A stretch of DNA of 64,000 nucleotides from Limnohabitans sp. WS1 (GTDB taxonomy: Bacteria > Pseudomonadota > Gammaproteobacteria > Burkholderiales > Burkholderiaceae_C), in NCBI RefSeq assembly GCF_003063265.1, contig NZ_NERU01000007.1:124001-188000 (forward strand), written 5' to 3'. The stretch's first letter is position 1. Each line of letters begins with the position of its first letter. Both the position numbers and the translations under genes were made by a program. The notes below the pieces were generated by a model that saw only the letters and a list, made by a program, of their open reading frames with translations, was not told where the DNA came from and searched no databases. Positions 43,080 to 51,567 of this stretch are shown in pieces.

Positions 43080-44012
43080 ATGAACATTCAAACTGGTTCC
43101 CCCGCCACAGCCATCGCGCTGAGCAATCCTTGGGCGGTCGTGCCCTCGCTCGGCCACTTGGACGCCTACATCTCTGCGGTCAACCGCATGCCCATGCTCA
43201 CCCTCGAGGAAGAGCAAGAAGCCGCCCGCCAACTCAAAGCCAACGACGACTTGGAAGCCGCCCGCAAGCTGGTGCTCTCGCATCTGCGTTTGGTCGTCTC
43301 GGTGTCGCGCCAATACTTGGGTTATGGCCTGCCTCACGGCGACCTGATCCAGGAAGGCAATGTGGGCCTGATGAAGGCGGTCAAGCGATTCGACCCCGAG
43401 CAAGGCGTGCGCCTGGTCAGCTATGCGCTGCATTGGATCAAGGCCGAAATTCATGAGTACATCCTGAAAAACTGGCGCATGGTCAAAATGGCCACCACCA
43501 AGGCCCAGCGCAAGCTCTTTTTCAACTTGCGCTCGATGAAGCAAGGCTACAAAGCCGACGCCGACGAAGGCACGCACCGCGACACCCTGACGCCCGACCA
43601 GGTCGACGCGATGGCCAACAGCCTGAACGTCAAGCGCGAAGAAGTGCGCGAGATGGAAATGCGCATGTCCGGCGGCGATGTGCTGCTGGACCCAGCACCA
43701 TCGGACGACGGTGAGCAGGCCTTTGGCCCCATTGCCTACCTGGCCGATGTGAACCACGAGCCCACCGCCATGATCGAAGCGCACCAGCGTGATGTGATGG
43801 CCAGCGATGGCTTGGCCAGTGCTTTGAGCGTGCTGGACGAGCGAAGCCGCCGCATCGTGGAAGAGCGCTGGCTCAAAGTGAACGACAACGGCTCGGGCGG
43901 CATGACGCTGCACGACCTGGCCGACGAGTACGGTGTGAGCGCCGAGCGCATCCGCCAGATCGAAGTCGCGGCCATGAAGAAGATGAAAAAGGCGCTGGTC
44001 GAGTTCGCTTGA
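43080..44012 (+). CDS. rpoH: RNA polymerase heat-shock sigma factor RpoH (sigma-32)
   Basis: A 310-aa sigma-70-family factor. Region 2 contains L-V-V-S-V-S-R-Q-Y-L-G-Y-G-L-P-H-G-D-L-I-Q-E-G-N-V-G-L-M-K in two consecutive blocks, region 2.4 has L-H-W-I-K-A-E-I-H-E-Y, and the RpoH box Q-R-K-L-F-F-N-L-R follows. Region 4 ends with Y-G-V-S-A-E-R-I-R-Q-I-E. ATG 43080 has AAAGGAG 8 nt upstream. The CIRCE element in its leader puts it under HrcA, so the two heat-shock circuits are wired together. A terminator follows at 44042. It is next to ftsY as in enterics, but without ftsEX. Confidence 0.96.
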   Translation: MNIQTGSPATAIALSNPWAVVPSLGHLDAYISAVNRMPMLTLEEEQEAARQLKANDDLEAARKLVLSHLRLVVSVSRQYLGYGLPHGDLIQEGNVGLMKAVKRFDPEQGVRLVSYALHWIKAEIHEYILKNWRMVKMATTKAQRKLFFNLRSMKQGYKADADEGTHRDTLTPDQVDAMANSLNVKREEVREMEMRMSGGDVLLDPAPSDDGEQAFGPIAYLADVNHEPTAMIEAHQRDVMASDGLASALSVLDERSRRIVEERWLKVNDNGSGGMTLHDLADEYGVSAERIRQIEVAAMKKMKKALVEFA

Positions 44013-44041
44013 ACTCAGGGCCTGTCGCCTGCTTTGACTTC

Positions 44042-44069
44042 AATACCCGGCTTCGACCGGGTATTTTTT
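44042..44069 (+). terminator. Rho-independent terminator of rpoH
   Basis: AATACCCGG (44042-44050) pairs with CCGGGTATT (44057-44065) around CTTCGA and is followed by TTTT. It lies 30 nt after the rpoH stop. Confidence 0.92.
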
Positions 44070-44119
44070 CGCCTGCTGTGCGCTAAAGTCACGGCAGTTT
44101 TGTTTTGAAAGGCTCCGCC

Positions 44120-45148
44120 ATGACCGCTCGCACCCCCACTGTTTTTTCTCGCCGCCATCTGGCCCAAGCCCTTGGCGCTGCTTTGGCTCTGGGACTGACA
44201 CCTTCATGGGCCACCCCCTCTTCCACTGCATCAACAGCCACTTGGCCCACCCAAACCGTGCGCTTGGTGGTCGGCTTTCCCGCCGGCTCCAGCCCCGACC
44301 TGACGGCCCGCGCCCTGGCCGAGCCTTTGTCCAAGGCTCTGGGCCAAAGCGTGATCGTAGAGAACAAAGTGGGTGCAGGTGGCAACATCGCGGCTGACTT
44401 CGTGGCCAAATCGACCGACGGCCACACCCTGGGCCTGATGATCAACGGCAACATGACGATTGCCCGCATCCTGAACCCCAAGGTGCCCTATGACCCGCTC
44501 AAAGACCTGGCACCCATCAGCCTGATTGGCAAAGCCCCTTTGGTGCTGACTGTTCCCGCGTCAGGACCCGGAGTGGCACCTGGCCAAACCGCAGCCGAAT
44601 GGTTGAGCCAAGCCCAAAAAGCGGGCGACAAGCTCAGTTATGCCTCGCCCGGTGTAGGCACGGTGGCGCACTTGGGCATGGAGTTGCTCAAGACCAAAGC
44701 TGGCATTGCCCCTGTGCATGTGCCCTACCCCGGCAACCCGCAGATCATCACCGCCATGTTGGGTGGACAGGTACAGCTGGCCTTGCTGCCACCGGCCCTG
44801 TCGGCCGCGCAGGTGCGCGGCGGCAAACTGCGGGCCATTGGCGCTTCGAGCACCGGACGCAGCCCCGTGGCCGCCGAGGTGCCCAGCCTGTCCGAAATTG
44901 GTGTGAAGGATTACCAGCTGGAGATCTGGAACGCGGTCGCCGCGCCCGCCTCAATGCCAGCGGCTGTGGCCAGCAAGTTGTCGGCCATGGTCAGCGACAT
45001 CGTGCGTGCGCCCGAGATGCGTGCGCGCTTGTTCCAGCAAGGCTGGCAGGTGGTGGGCTCTTCGCCCGAGGGTTTGCGCAACCGGATTCAATCCGACACG
45101 AAAGCGCTGGGCGACATCATCCGCAACCAGAAGATCGAGGTGAACTGA
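44120..45148 (+). CDS. Orphan TTT-type periplasmic receptor (Bug family)
   Basis: A 342-aa Bug receptor. The signal peptide has a Tat-like S-R-R-H-L-A-Q motif and ends near A-T-P. The mature protein starts W-P-T-Q-T-V-R-L-V-V-G-F-P-A-G-S-S-P-D, so the first loop reads F-P-A-G-S-S instead of F-P-A-G-G. V-E-N-K-V-G-A-G-G-N is the second loop. No tctA/tctB gene is adjacent, typical of the many orphan Bug proteins of Burkholderiales, which share membrane components or act as sensors. ATG 44120 has GAAAGG 8 nt upstream. It is monocistronic and convergent with the sco gene. Confidence 0.9.
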   Translation: MTARTPTVFSRRHLAQALGAALALGLTPSWATPSSTASTATWPTQTVRLVVGFPAGSSPDLTARALAEPLSKALGQSVIVENKVGAGGNIAADFVAKSTDGHTLGLMINGNMTIARILNPKVPYDPLKDLAPISLIGKAPLVLTVPASGPGVAPGQTAAEWLSQAQKAGDKLSYASPGVGTVAHLGMELLKTKAGIAPVHVPYPGNPQIITAMLGGQVQLALLPPALSAAQVRGGKLRAIGASSTGRSPVAAEVPSLSEIGVKDYQLEIWNAVAAPASMPAAVASKLSAMVSDIVRAPEMRARLFQQGWQVVGSSPEGLRNRIQSDTKALGDIIRNQKIEVN

Positions 45149-45198
45149 GACGTGGCAAGGTGCCACAACCCCCTGCCCATACTTCCCAAGAAATGGCA

Positions 45199-45218
45199 TG
45201 CCTCTCAGGCACCTTTTT
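45199..45218 (+). terminator. Weak terminator between the Bug receptor and sco genes
   Basis: TGCCT-CTC-AGGCA forms a 5-bp stem followed by CCTTTTTCT, 50 nt past the receptor stop. The short stem makes this a weak call. Confidence 0.35.
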
Positions 45219-45246
45219 CTTGAGCTGAGTGATTGAAACCGAAACT

Positions 45247-45852
45247 TTATTTGCCGCTCAGCAAAATTTTCACATCGGCCGCCAAGGACTCAGCCCCGCT
45301 GGCATGGCGGTTGTAAAGCCGAATTCGCCCTTGTGGGTCAAAGGTGAAGCTGCCCGCCGAGTGGTCCATGGTGTAGCTCGTGGGGGTTTTGCCCTCTACC
45401 TTTTTGAAATAGATCTTGAAGTCTTTGGTCACTTTGGGCAGTTGTTCAGCCGTAGGGTGCAGGCCCACAAAGTCTGAGCCAAAGTTGGCCATGTAGGCCT
45501 TGAGCAACTCGGGTGTATCGCGCTCCGGATCGACGGTGATGAAGACGCCTTGCAATTTATCCGCGTCAGCCCCCAAAAGTTGTTTGGCTTGCACCATTTC
45601 CTGCAAAGCGGTAGGGCACACATCGGGGCATTGGGTGTAGCCAAAAAACACCACCACCGCTTTGCCCGCAAAATCCTTGAGCGTGCGCACCTGGCCGTTT
45701 TGGTCGCTCAGCTCAAAGCCTTGGGCGTAATCGGCTCCGGTGATGTCCACACCCCGAAAAGCGGGTTTGTCTTGGCCACAAGCGACCAAACCCACAAGGG
45801 CTGCGGCCACGCCCATGGCCAAAGCGGCTTTTGCAAAAACTCTGCGCGACAT
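45247..45852 (-). CDS. SCO1/SenC-family copper chaperone
   Basis: A 201-aa membrane-tethered thioredoxin-fold protein. The N-terminus ends in V-A-C (Cys25), a probable lipobox. Copper-binding C75-P-D-V-C79-P and His164 (M-D-H-S-A-G) are all present. SCO proteins deliver copper to, or reduce, the CuA site of cytochrome c oxidase subunit II. It is the last gene of the SURF1-ctaA-ctaB-sco group, 9 nt after ctaB. An additional SCO-like protein lies upstream at 47889. Confidence 0.93.
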   Translation of the reverse strand: MSRRVFAKAALAMGVAAALVGLVACGQDKPAFRGVDITGADYAQGFELSDQNGQVRTLKDFAGKAVVVFFGYTQCPDVCPTALQEMVQAKQLLGADADKLQGVFITVDPERDTPELLKAYMANFGSDFVGLHPTAEQLPKVTKDFKIYFKKVEGKTPTSYTMDHSAGSFTFDPQGRIRLYNRHASGAESLAADVKILLSGK

Positions 45853-45861
45853 GTTCAGGCC

Positions 45862-46758
45862 TTAAAAAATGTAATGGTCCAACAGCAAGGCGGCAAACAA
45901 AGCGCTCAAGTGGATCAAGGAAAAACGGAATGTCTTGCGGGCCAACTCGTCCGAGTAGGCGCGGTACAGCGCCACCGCATAGCCGATGAAACCGATGCTC
46001 AGCACCACTGCCGCGACCAAGTAAAGCCATGAACTCATGCCGTACACAAAGGGCATCAGGCAAGAGGCCATGAGCACGATGGTGTAGAGCAAGATTTGCA
46101 AACGCGTGAATTCGTTGCCGTGCGTCACGGGCAACATGGGCAGGCCCGACTTGCGGTAATCTTCCACGCGGTATAGTGCCAAGGCCCAAAAGTGGGGGGG
46201 CGTCCACAAGAAGATGATCAAAAACAGGATCAAGGCCTCAGGCCCGACCTGTCCGGTCATGGCCGCCCAGCCCAGCACCGGTGGCATGGCCCCACTGGCG
46301 CCACCGATCACGATGTTTTGCGGCGTCAGCGGCTTGAGGATCACGGTGTAAATGATGGCGTAACCCACAAAAGTTGCAAAGGTGAGCCACATGGTGAGGG
46401 GGTTGACCAAGACGTAGAGCACGGCCGACCCCAAAGCACACAAGACGGCTGAAAACAGCAAGGCCTGACGGTCACTCAGCTCCCCTTTGGCAGTGGGGCG
46501 CCAAGCCGTGCGCTTCATTTTGGAATCGATGGTTTTTTCAACCAGGCAGTTGAAAGCCGCGGCTGCCCCTGCGACCAACCAGATGCCGACACAGGCCCAC
46601 AAACCGAGCATCAACTCGGCCAAACTGGGCACGCCGGGCACCGCCAAAACCATGCCGATCAAGGCACAAAAAACAATCAACTGCACCACACGCGGCTTGG
46701 TCAATGCGTAGTACTGACGCCATGCAGAAGTAGGCAAAGGGGCGGTGGCGGCGGTCAT
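45862..46758 (-). CDS. ctaB: Protoheme IX farnesyltransferase
   Basis: A 298-aa UbiA-family prenyltransferase that makes heme O from heme B for the aa3 oxidase. The prenyl-binding aspartate motif is near residues 70-78 ([15 protein letters not shown]), followed by R-P-T-A-K-G. The second D-motif region [15 protein letters not shown] is near residue 200. Nine hydrophobic helices. The ATG overlaps the ctaA stop by 4 nt (ATGA). The length is normal. Confidence 0.95.
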   Translation of the reverse strand: MTAATAPLPTSAWRQYYALTKPRVVQLIVFCALIGMVLAVPGVPSLAELMLGLWACVGIWLVAGAAAAFNCLVEKTIDSKMKRTAWRPTAKGELSDRQALLFSAVLCALGSAVLYVLVNPLTMWLTFATFVGYAIIYTVILKPLTPQNIVIGGASGAMPPVLGWAAMTGQVGPEALILFLIIFLWTPPHFWALALYRVEDYRKSGLPMLPVTHGNEFTRLQILLYTIVLMASCLMPFVYGMSSWLYLVAAVVLSIGFIGYAVALYRAYSDELARKTFRFSLIHLSALFAALLLDHYIF

Positions 46759-47885
46759 GGGACAGACTTTTTGAAATTGGAGGAAGACTGTGGATTATCG
46801 GCGCGACTGATGCTCAAGGCCCAGGTCAAGGTGACCACCATGGCGGCGGCGCCTCCCGTGTGCATCACGGCGGCCAACAATGGCCAACCCAGCACCACGT
46901 TGCTCAGGCCTGTGATGAATTGAAGGGCTGACAAACCCAACAACCATTGTCCAGCAGACACCAAGCCCGGTTGCTGGCGCAAGCGCCAACCCAACCACAC
47001 CAACACAGCCAACACCAGCCAAGCGGCCGAACGGTGCACAAAGTGAATCGACGACAAGGCACTGAAGGGCAACAAGTCACCTGCAGGAGTATGGCCCAAC
47101 TCGCGCCAAACACTGAAGCCTTGCCAGTTCATCTCAGGCACCCACTGGCCATGGCAGGTCGGAAAATCAGGACAGGCCAGCACCGCGTAGTTGGTGCTGA
47201 CCCAACCACCCAAGGCGATTTGCAGCCACAGCACGCCAAACCCCAACCACAAGCCCGTGCGCAAACCCGCAGGCAAAGGCCGTTTGTTGGCACCGTCGTA
47301 GCGCACGGCCTGGGCCATCAGCAATGCCAGCAAACCAATACCAAACATCAGGTGCAAGGTGACAATGGCTGGAAAGAGCTTCATGGTCACCGTGAGTGCG
47401 CCAAAAGCCCCTTGCAAACAGACCCACACCAAGGTGAAGGTGGGCCACCATGGGCTGACCGTTTCGCTTCGGCGGCGCAGCCACCAGGTCATGCTGGCAA
47501 GCGTCAAGATCAGCACACCCACACCTGTGGCCAAGTAGCGGTGCACCATCTCAATCCAGGCTTTGCCGTGTGTCACTGGCCCTGTGGGCATGGCTGTCTG
47601 AGCAGCGGTGATCTCGACTTTGGCACCCATGGGCGTGGCACTGCCGTAACAACCCGGCCAATCCGGGCAACCCAAGCCGGAATCGGTCAACCGGGTGAAA
47701 GCACCGAACAGCACCAAATCAAAGGTCAGGAACAAAGTGATCAAGGTCAATGCCTTGAGCCGACCAGAGGGCGTGGCGCTGCGCTGTCGCCACAACCACC
47801 AGCCCAAGGGCAAAGCTGCCACCGCTAGGCCCACCGCCATCAGCTCAAGCACAGGGGCCAGGTTGTACAGGTCAACTTCGGTCAT
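46755..47885 (-). CDS. ctaA: Heme A synthase (COX15/CtaA)
   Basis: A 376-aa eight-helix membrane protein that oxidises heme O to heme A. The N-terminal half has [19 protein letters not shown], the COX15 signature with a Cys pair. Heme-ligand His residues lie in [25 protein letters not shown] and V-M-H-T-G-G. A second [10 protein letters not shown] pair completes the type with two Cys pairs. It follows the SCO-like gene by 3 nt and overlaps ctaB. Confidence 0.94.
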   Translation of the reverse strand: MTEVDLYNLAPVLELMAVGLAVAALPLGWWLWRQRSATPSGRLKALTLITLFLTFDLVLFGAFTRLTDSGLGCPDWPGCYGSATPMGAKVEITAAQTAMPTGPVTHGKAWIEMVHRYLATGVGVLILTLASMTWWLRRRSETVSPWWPTFTLVWVCLQGAFGALTVTMKLFPAIVTLHLMFGIGLLALLMAQAVRYDGANKRPLPAGLRTGLWLGFGVLWLQIALGGWVSTNYAVLACPDFPTCHGQWVPEMNWQGFSVWRELGHTPAGDLLPFSALSSIHFVHRSAAWLVLAVLVWLGWRLRQQPGLVSAGQWLLGLSALQFITGLSNVVLGWPLLAAVMHTGGAAAMVVTLTWALSISRADNPQSSSNFKKSVP

Positions 47886-47888
47886 GCT

Positions 47889-48602
47889 TCAGCGCCCCGC
47901 CTGGTCCCAAGATGAAGAGGCCTTGAGCAAGCGTTCAAGGTCTCTTTTGGCTTTGGAGGCGCTGGGCACGTCCATGTTCGCCGGAAAACGCATCATGAAG
48001 TTGCCCATGGGGTCGATCACATACAAATGGTCTTGTAACTGTTGACCAGCGGCTGGTTGAATCCAGCTTTGCACCGTGGCCAGATCAAGTCGCAGCACAT
48101 GGGCCATGTTGAGCGCTGGCAACAGTGTTTGGGCCACAGGCGCGTCGTCGGTGATGAGCCACACGCGGTCCAAACGGTCTTTTTCACGACCCAAAATTTC
48201 ACGCAACTGGCGCTGAAAATACAGATTTTCCTGACAACGCTCGGCACACGCAGCAGGCCCCACGTTCACCAGCAACCACTGACCCTTCAAACTCGCCAAG
48301 GTCACCGACTCTCCTTGCAGGTTTTTGGCTGAGACTTGAGGCATGTCTTTTTGCGGCTGAATCAACTCGCCATAGACACGACGCCCCTCGGGGCGAATCA
48401 CGTAGTAGGTGAAATAGGAGGCAATGACCGGCGATGCGCAAATCAGCAACATGGCGATCATTTTCCATCGCCCCATACGGGTGCGTTGGGCATCAGCCTG
48501 CACCACCTCGCTCGGATGGGGCATGTCATGCACGGTCATGGCCAGTGGGCTGTCAGACAGGTCGTTTTTGGCGGCGGGGTTGGACAATTTGGAACCAGAC
48601 AT
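47889..48602 (-). CDS. SCO-like single-span membrane protein of the cox cluster
   Basis: A 237-aa protein. A cytoplasmic N-terminus of about 45 residues, one membrane helix (M-I-A-M-L-L-I-C-A-S-P-V-I-A-S-Y-F near 48-64), and a periplasmic thioredoxin-like domain with C119-A-E-R-C123. The CxxxC matches the SCO copper site spacing, but the domain is otherwise diverged and no clear third His ligand is seen. It is typical of this place in Burkholderiales cox clusters. If it starts at 48602 it overlaps SURF1 by 50 nt; ATG 48539 would remove the overlap. An oxidase assembly role is inference. Confidence 0.75.
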   Translation of the reverse strand: MSGSKLSNPAAKNDLSDSPLAMTVHDMPHPSEVVQADAQRTRMGRWKMIAMLLICASPVIASYFTYYVIRPEGRRVYGELIQPQKDMPQVSAKNLQGESVTLASLKGQWLLVNVGPAACAERCQENLYFQRQLREILGREKDRLDRVWLITDDAPVAQTLLPALNMAHVLRLDLATVQSWIQPAAGQQLQDHLYVIDPMGNFMMRFPANMDVPSASKAKRDLERLLKASSSWDQAGR

Positions 48603-49296
48603 AAAGTAAAGCGATCAGGCCACTGAGGCCAAACCATTGAAAAGCGTATCCATGGTGCTTTTCAACACCACTGGCCACCACGGGCCATTCGCGCAACAAG
48701 CCTTCTGAGGCCGGGCCGGATTGCAACAAAGTCACTTCGAGCACGGGCAAACCTGTTGCTTGCCTGTAAGCAGTCAAGTCGAGATTTTGCCGTATTGGCC
48801 CTGTCTCGATGGCGCCAAAGTCATAGAGCCTTGAAGGCCATGGGGCCAAATGGCCTTGTAGCTCCACCAAACCCTCTGGCGTTTGCAGCACAGGCAAAGC
48901 CGCTCGGTCGGTGAACGACCTTTGTGCCCAACCCCGCTGCACCAGCACCACTGTCCCGGAGCCGTCCAATTTCAAGGGGGTCAATGCAAAAAATCCGGGT
49001 TTGGCATTCATCTGCCGGTTGTCCAAAAACACCGTATGTTCTGGCAACCAATGGCCCTTGAGCGCCAGACGCCGGTGAATCAATTTTTGTCGCGCGGCGG
49101 CTTCTTCTTCACCTGCGCCCAAACTGCGACCATCCAGCACCACTTGTTCAGATTGCTGTTGCTTGGCACTTTGCAAGGCTGTTTTTTCAGCGGCTCGCCC
49201 CATTTGCCAAAGTCCCAGTGAAAATGTGATCACCACGCCCAAAACGGCCACGCCCAAGACCAGCCATCTTTGCCAACTTGGGGTTTTGTCAGTCAT
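48553..49296 (-). CDS. SURF1-family cytochrome oxidase assembly protein
   Basis: A 247-aa protein with two membrane helices, at residues about 11-30 and near the C-terminus (I-A-L-L-Y-V-W-F-Q), joined by a periplasmic domain. Family motifs include the N-terminal L-G-L-W-Q-M-G-R-A-A-E-K and V-L-V-Q-R-G-W in the middle. The C-terminal Y-A-F-Q-W-F-G-L-S precedes the last helix. SURF1 helps insert heme A into subunit I. It is divergent from the DUF2909 gene at 49311, with the two start codons 14 nt apart. Confidence 0.92.
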   Translation of the reverse strand: MTDKTPSWQRWLVLGVAVLGVVITFSLGLWQMGRAAEKTALQSAKQQQSEQVVLDGRSLGAGEEEAAARQKLIHRRLALKGHWLPEHTVFLDNRQMNAKPGFFALTPLKLDGSGTVVLVQRGWAQRSFTDRAALPVLQTPEGLVELQGHLAPWPSRLYDFGAIETGPIRQNLDLTAYRQATGLPVLEVTLLQSGPASEGLLREWPVVASGVEKHHGYAFQWFGLSGLIALLYVWFQIVQPRRQKRPV

Positions 49297-49310
49297 AAGA
49301 TAATGTGTGC

Positions 49311-49544
49311 ATGAAAATATTGGTTGTCATCGCCTTCATCGGCATTGTTTTGAGCTTGGGCTCGGCTTTGGTTTACATGATGCGGGGCAGCGCCCCTCCT
49401 GTCGAAGGTCAAGCCCCTAAAAAAGGCAACATGGCCACCGCCCTCGCCTTTCGCGTTGGATTCTCGATTGTCCTCTTCATCTGCGTTCTGGTTTCATGGA
49501 AGATGGGCTGGATTCAGCCCACAGGCATTCCACCGGGCGCTTGA
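49311..49544 (+). CDS. Twin-helix DUF2909-family membrane protein
   Basis: A 77-aa protein made of two membrane helices (L-V-V-I-A-F-I-G-I-V-L-S-L-G-S-A-L and V-G-F-S-I-V-L-F-I-C-V-L-V). A short loop, R-G-S-A-P-P-V-E-G-Q-A-P-K-K-G, joins them. This is the small membrane protein found in cytochrome c oxidase clusters of betaproteobacteria. Start at ATG 49311; a GTG two codons earlier is possible. It faces the coxC gene, with a bidirectional terminator between them. The precise role is unknown. Confidence 0.8.
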   Translation: MKILVVIAFIGIVLSLGSALVYMMRGSAPPVEGQAPKKGNMATALAFRVGFSIVLFICVLVSWKMGWIQPTGIPPGA

Positions 49545-49623
49545 ACGGATCCTCACCATTTGAGCCATTTTGGCTTGTGTCTCCGGCACCATCGATTCAA
49601 AAACTTTCAGCCTTTCCATCAAT

Positions 49624-49650
49624 AAAAAAGCGCCCTAGGGCGCTTTTTTT
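49624..49650. terminator. Bidirectional terminator between DUF2909 and coxC
   Basis: AAAAAAGCGCCC (49624-49635) and GGGCGCTTTTTT (49638-49649) form a near-perfect palindrome with A- and T-runs on both sides. It serves the convergent plus-strand DUF2909 gene and minus-strand coxC. Confidence 0.9.
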
Positions 49651-49668
49651 ATGGGGCCATGGAGGTTT

Positions 49669-50550
49669 TTACATCCAGTAAACCAAGATGTACAAGCCAA
49701 GCCAAACCACGTCCACAAAGTGCCAATACCAAGCTGCACCTTCAAAACCAAAATGACGGTCTTTGGTGAAGTGACCTTTTTGCAGGCGCAGTGTGATGAA
49801 CAAAAGCATCAACATGCCCACCAAGACGTGGAAGCCATGGAAACCAGTCAACATGTAAAAGGTCGAGCCGTAAATACCAGACGACAATTTCAGGTTCAGA
49901 TCGCCCCAAGCGTGGGCATATTCATAGCCCTGAACAAACAGGAAAATCACGCCCAGCAAGACAGTCATCCACATGAACTTGATGGTTTTGCTGCGATCAC
50001 CTGCCTGGATGGCATGGTGTGCAACAGTCAACGTCACACCTGAAGTCAACAACAAAGCCGTGTTGATCGTGGGCAACCAAAACGGACCCATGGTCTGGAA
50101 GGGTTCGATGATGCCAGCAGGCGATGTTGTGGCACCAGCGACCAAGCTGGGCCATGCGGCCTTGAAGTCAGGCCACAGCAATGCATTGTCAAGGCTGCCC
50201 AAAGCAGGCACAGAATGTGAACGAGCCCACCACAGTGCTGTGAAGAATGCACCGAAGAACATGACTTCGGAGAAGATGAACCAAGTCATGCTCCAGCGGT
50301 AAGACAGATCAATCTTTCGGCCATACATGCCACCTTCACTCTCCTGCACAGCTTCAGAGAACCATTGGTACAAAACAATCAACCACCAAGCCATGCCAAA
50401 GAACAGGCAATACATGCCCCATTCCGAACCATTGATCCACTGACCCGCTCCCAGAATCAGGAAGAACAAACCAATGGCCGCCATCACGGGGTGACGTGAT
50501 TCATGCGGTACATAGTAATAAGGCGTGCTGCCGTGTGCTGCTGAACTCAT
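49669..50550 (-). CDS. coxC: Cytochrome c oxidase subunit III
   Basis: A 293-aa seven-helix subunit of the aa3 oxidase. Markers are W-P-V-like N-terminal Y-Y-V-P-H-E-S-R-H-P, the W-F-I-F-S-E-V-M-F-F-G-A-F-F core near residues 90-105, and T-G-F-H-G-F-H-V-L-V-G near 240. The C-terminal A-W-Y-W-H-F-V-D-V-V-W-L-G-L-Y is diagnostic. It is the last structural gene, after the DUF2970 gene (42-nt gap), followed by a terminator. Confidence 0.96.
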   Translation of the reverse strand: MSSAAHGSTPYYYVPHESRHPVMAAIGLFFLILGAGQWINGSEWGMYCLFFGMAWWLIVLYQWFSEAVQESEGGMYGRKIDLSYRWSMTWFIFSEVMFFGAFFTALWWARSHSVPALGSLDNALLWPDFKAAWPSLVAGATTSPAGIIEPFQTMGPFWLPTINTALLLTSGVTLTVAHHAIQAGDRSKTIKFMWMTVLLGVIFLFVQGYEYAHAWGDLNLKLSSGIYGSTFYMLTGFHGFHVLVGMLMLLFITLRLQKGHFTKDRHFGFEGAAWYWHFVDVVWLGLYILVYWM

Positions 50551-50592
50551 AGGAACTCCTGCTCTCTCTAATTCGAAATCAAACTTTGTAGG

Positions 50593-50808
50593 TTAAAGGC
50601 CAGTGGGCTGGACCACCACCCAATTGACCAGGGCAATCAGCCCCAGAACAAACAACAATGCCGCACCGATGGCCACACCAATGATGTGGAATGGGTTGAG
50701 CTTTTCAATGTCTTGCTGGTATTCGGAATTCTTGCGAAGCCCGACAAATGACCACAACACGGCCTGAATGGTGCGCAGCCAAGATGTTTTGCGAACAGGC
50801 GTGGTCAT
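50593..50808 (-). CDS. DUF2970-family small membrane protein
   Basis: A 71-aa single-span protein. Conserved W-S-F-V-G-L-R-K-x-x-E-Y-Q-Q-D precedes a hydrophobic helix (I-I-G-V-A-I-G-A-A-L-L-F-V-L-G-L-I-A-L-V). ATG 50808 overlaps the ctaG stop by 4 nt (ATGA), better than the ATG three codons earlier. It is a standard member of betaproteobacterial cox clusters with unknown role. Confidence 0.85.
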   Translation of the reverse strand: MTTPVRKTSWLRTIQAVLWSFVGLRKNSEYQQDIEKLNPFHIIGVAIGAALLFVLGLIALVNWVVVQPTGL

Positions 50809-51434
50809 GAGCCCCATCCTGTCTTGACCGGCAATGTTTGCACTGCAGCGGCCAACGGTGCTGTTGGTGCTGCAGGTGTTTTGCCACCGACTTCAAAGAA
50901 GGTATAGGACAGCGTGATCGTCGTCACGTCTTTGGACAACTTGGGGTCGATGACAAAGGCAACGGGCCACGACTTCTTTTCACCGGGCTCCAAGGTGTAC
51001 TGGTTGAAACAGAAACATTCGAGCTTGTTGAAGTGATTGGCGGCTTGACGCGGTGCATAACTGGGAATGGCTTGGGCCGCCATTCGGCGGTCCTGCACAT
51101 TCTGAAACTCATACATCACGGTGCTCAGTTCACCGGGGTGAACCTGCATAGACCGCTTTTCAGGCTTGAATTCCCAAGGGCCACGCACATTGGCGTCAAA
51201 CTCGACGGTGATGGTGCGTGTGGTATCGACCTGGCTGTTGCGCAACACTTCAGCCGCTTTGCCTGCTTTGGCATTGCCTGGAATTTGTGTTTCAGAGATC
51301 GACAGGATGTTGATGCCTGTGATCTCGCAAATGGCCTTGTAGATGGGCACCAGCGCGTAACCGAAGCAGAACATGCCCGCGGTCACCACCGCCAGCTTGC
51401 CCACCATCTTCAGATTTTCACCACGCAAGTTCAT
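50805..51434 (-). CDS. ctaG: Cytochrome c oxidase copper chaperone CtaG (Cox11)
   Basis: A 209-aa protein that inserts copper into the CuB site of subunit I. One N-terminal membrane helix (V-G-K-L-A-V-V-T-A-G-M-F-C-F-G-Y-A) leads to P-I-Y-K-A-I-C-E-I-T-G-I-N. The immunoglobulin-like periplasmic domain carries C140-F-C142-F, the copper site. Ala/Pro-rich C-terminal extension of about 25 residues. Lies 10 nt after the 40-aa gene and overlaps DUF2970. Confidence 0.95.
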   Translation of the reverse strand: MNLRGENLKMVGKLAVVTAGMFCFGYALVPIYKAICEITGINILSISETQIPGNAKAGKAAEVLRNSQVDTTRTITVEFDANVRGPWEFKPEKRSMQVHPGELSTVMYEFQNVQDRRMAAQAIPSYAPRQAANHFNKLECFCFNQYTLEPGEKKSWPVAFVIDPKLSKDVTTITLSYTFFEVGGKTPAAPTAPLAAAVQTLPVKTGWGS

Positions 51435-51444
51435 CTTGGGTCTT

Positions 51445-51567
51445 TCAGGAATTTAAGAGCAGCAACTTGGCCACAAAACCAATCAACACAGCGCAGGCGA
51501 CCGAAGCCAGAATCAGGCCCAGACGCACATTGCTTTTTCTTTGTTCAGGTGTCATGGCCATGGTCAT
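51445..51567 (-). CDS. 40-aa cytochrome oxidase small assembly protein
   Basis: A 40-aa single-helix protein. It begins [15 protein letters not shown] and continues into a hydrophobic helix (L-G-L-I-L-A-S-V-A-C-A-V-L-I-G-F-V-A) with a short L-L-L-L-N-S tail. Its ATG overlaps the coxA stop by 1 nt (TGATG), and ctaG starts 10 nt later. The P-E-Q-R-K-x-N-x-R-x-G-L pattern matches the small oxidase assembly protein annotated between coxA and ctaG in Burkholderiales. It is too short for ordinary gene finding. Confidence 0.8.
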   Translation of the reverse strand: MTMAMTPEQRKSNVRLGLILASVACAVLIGFVAKLLLLNS

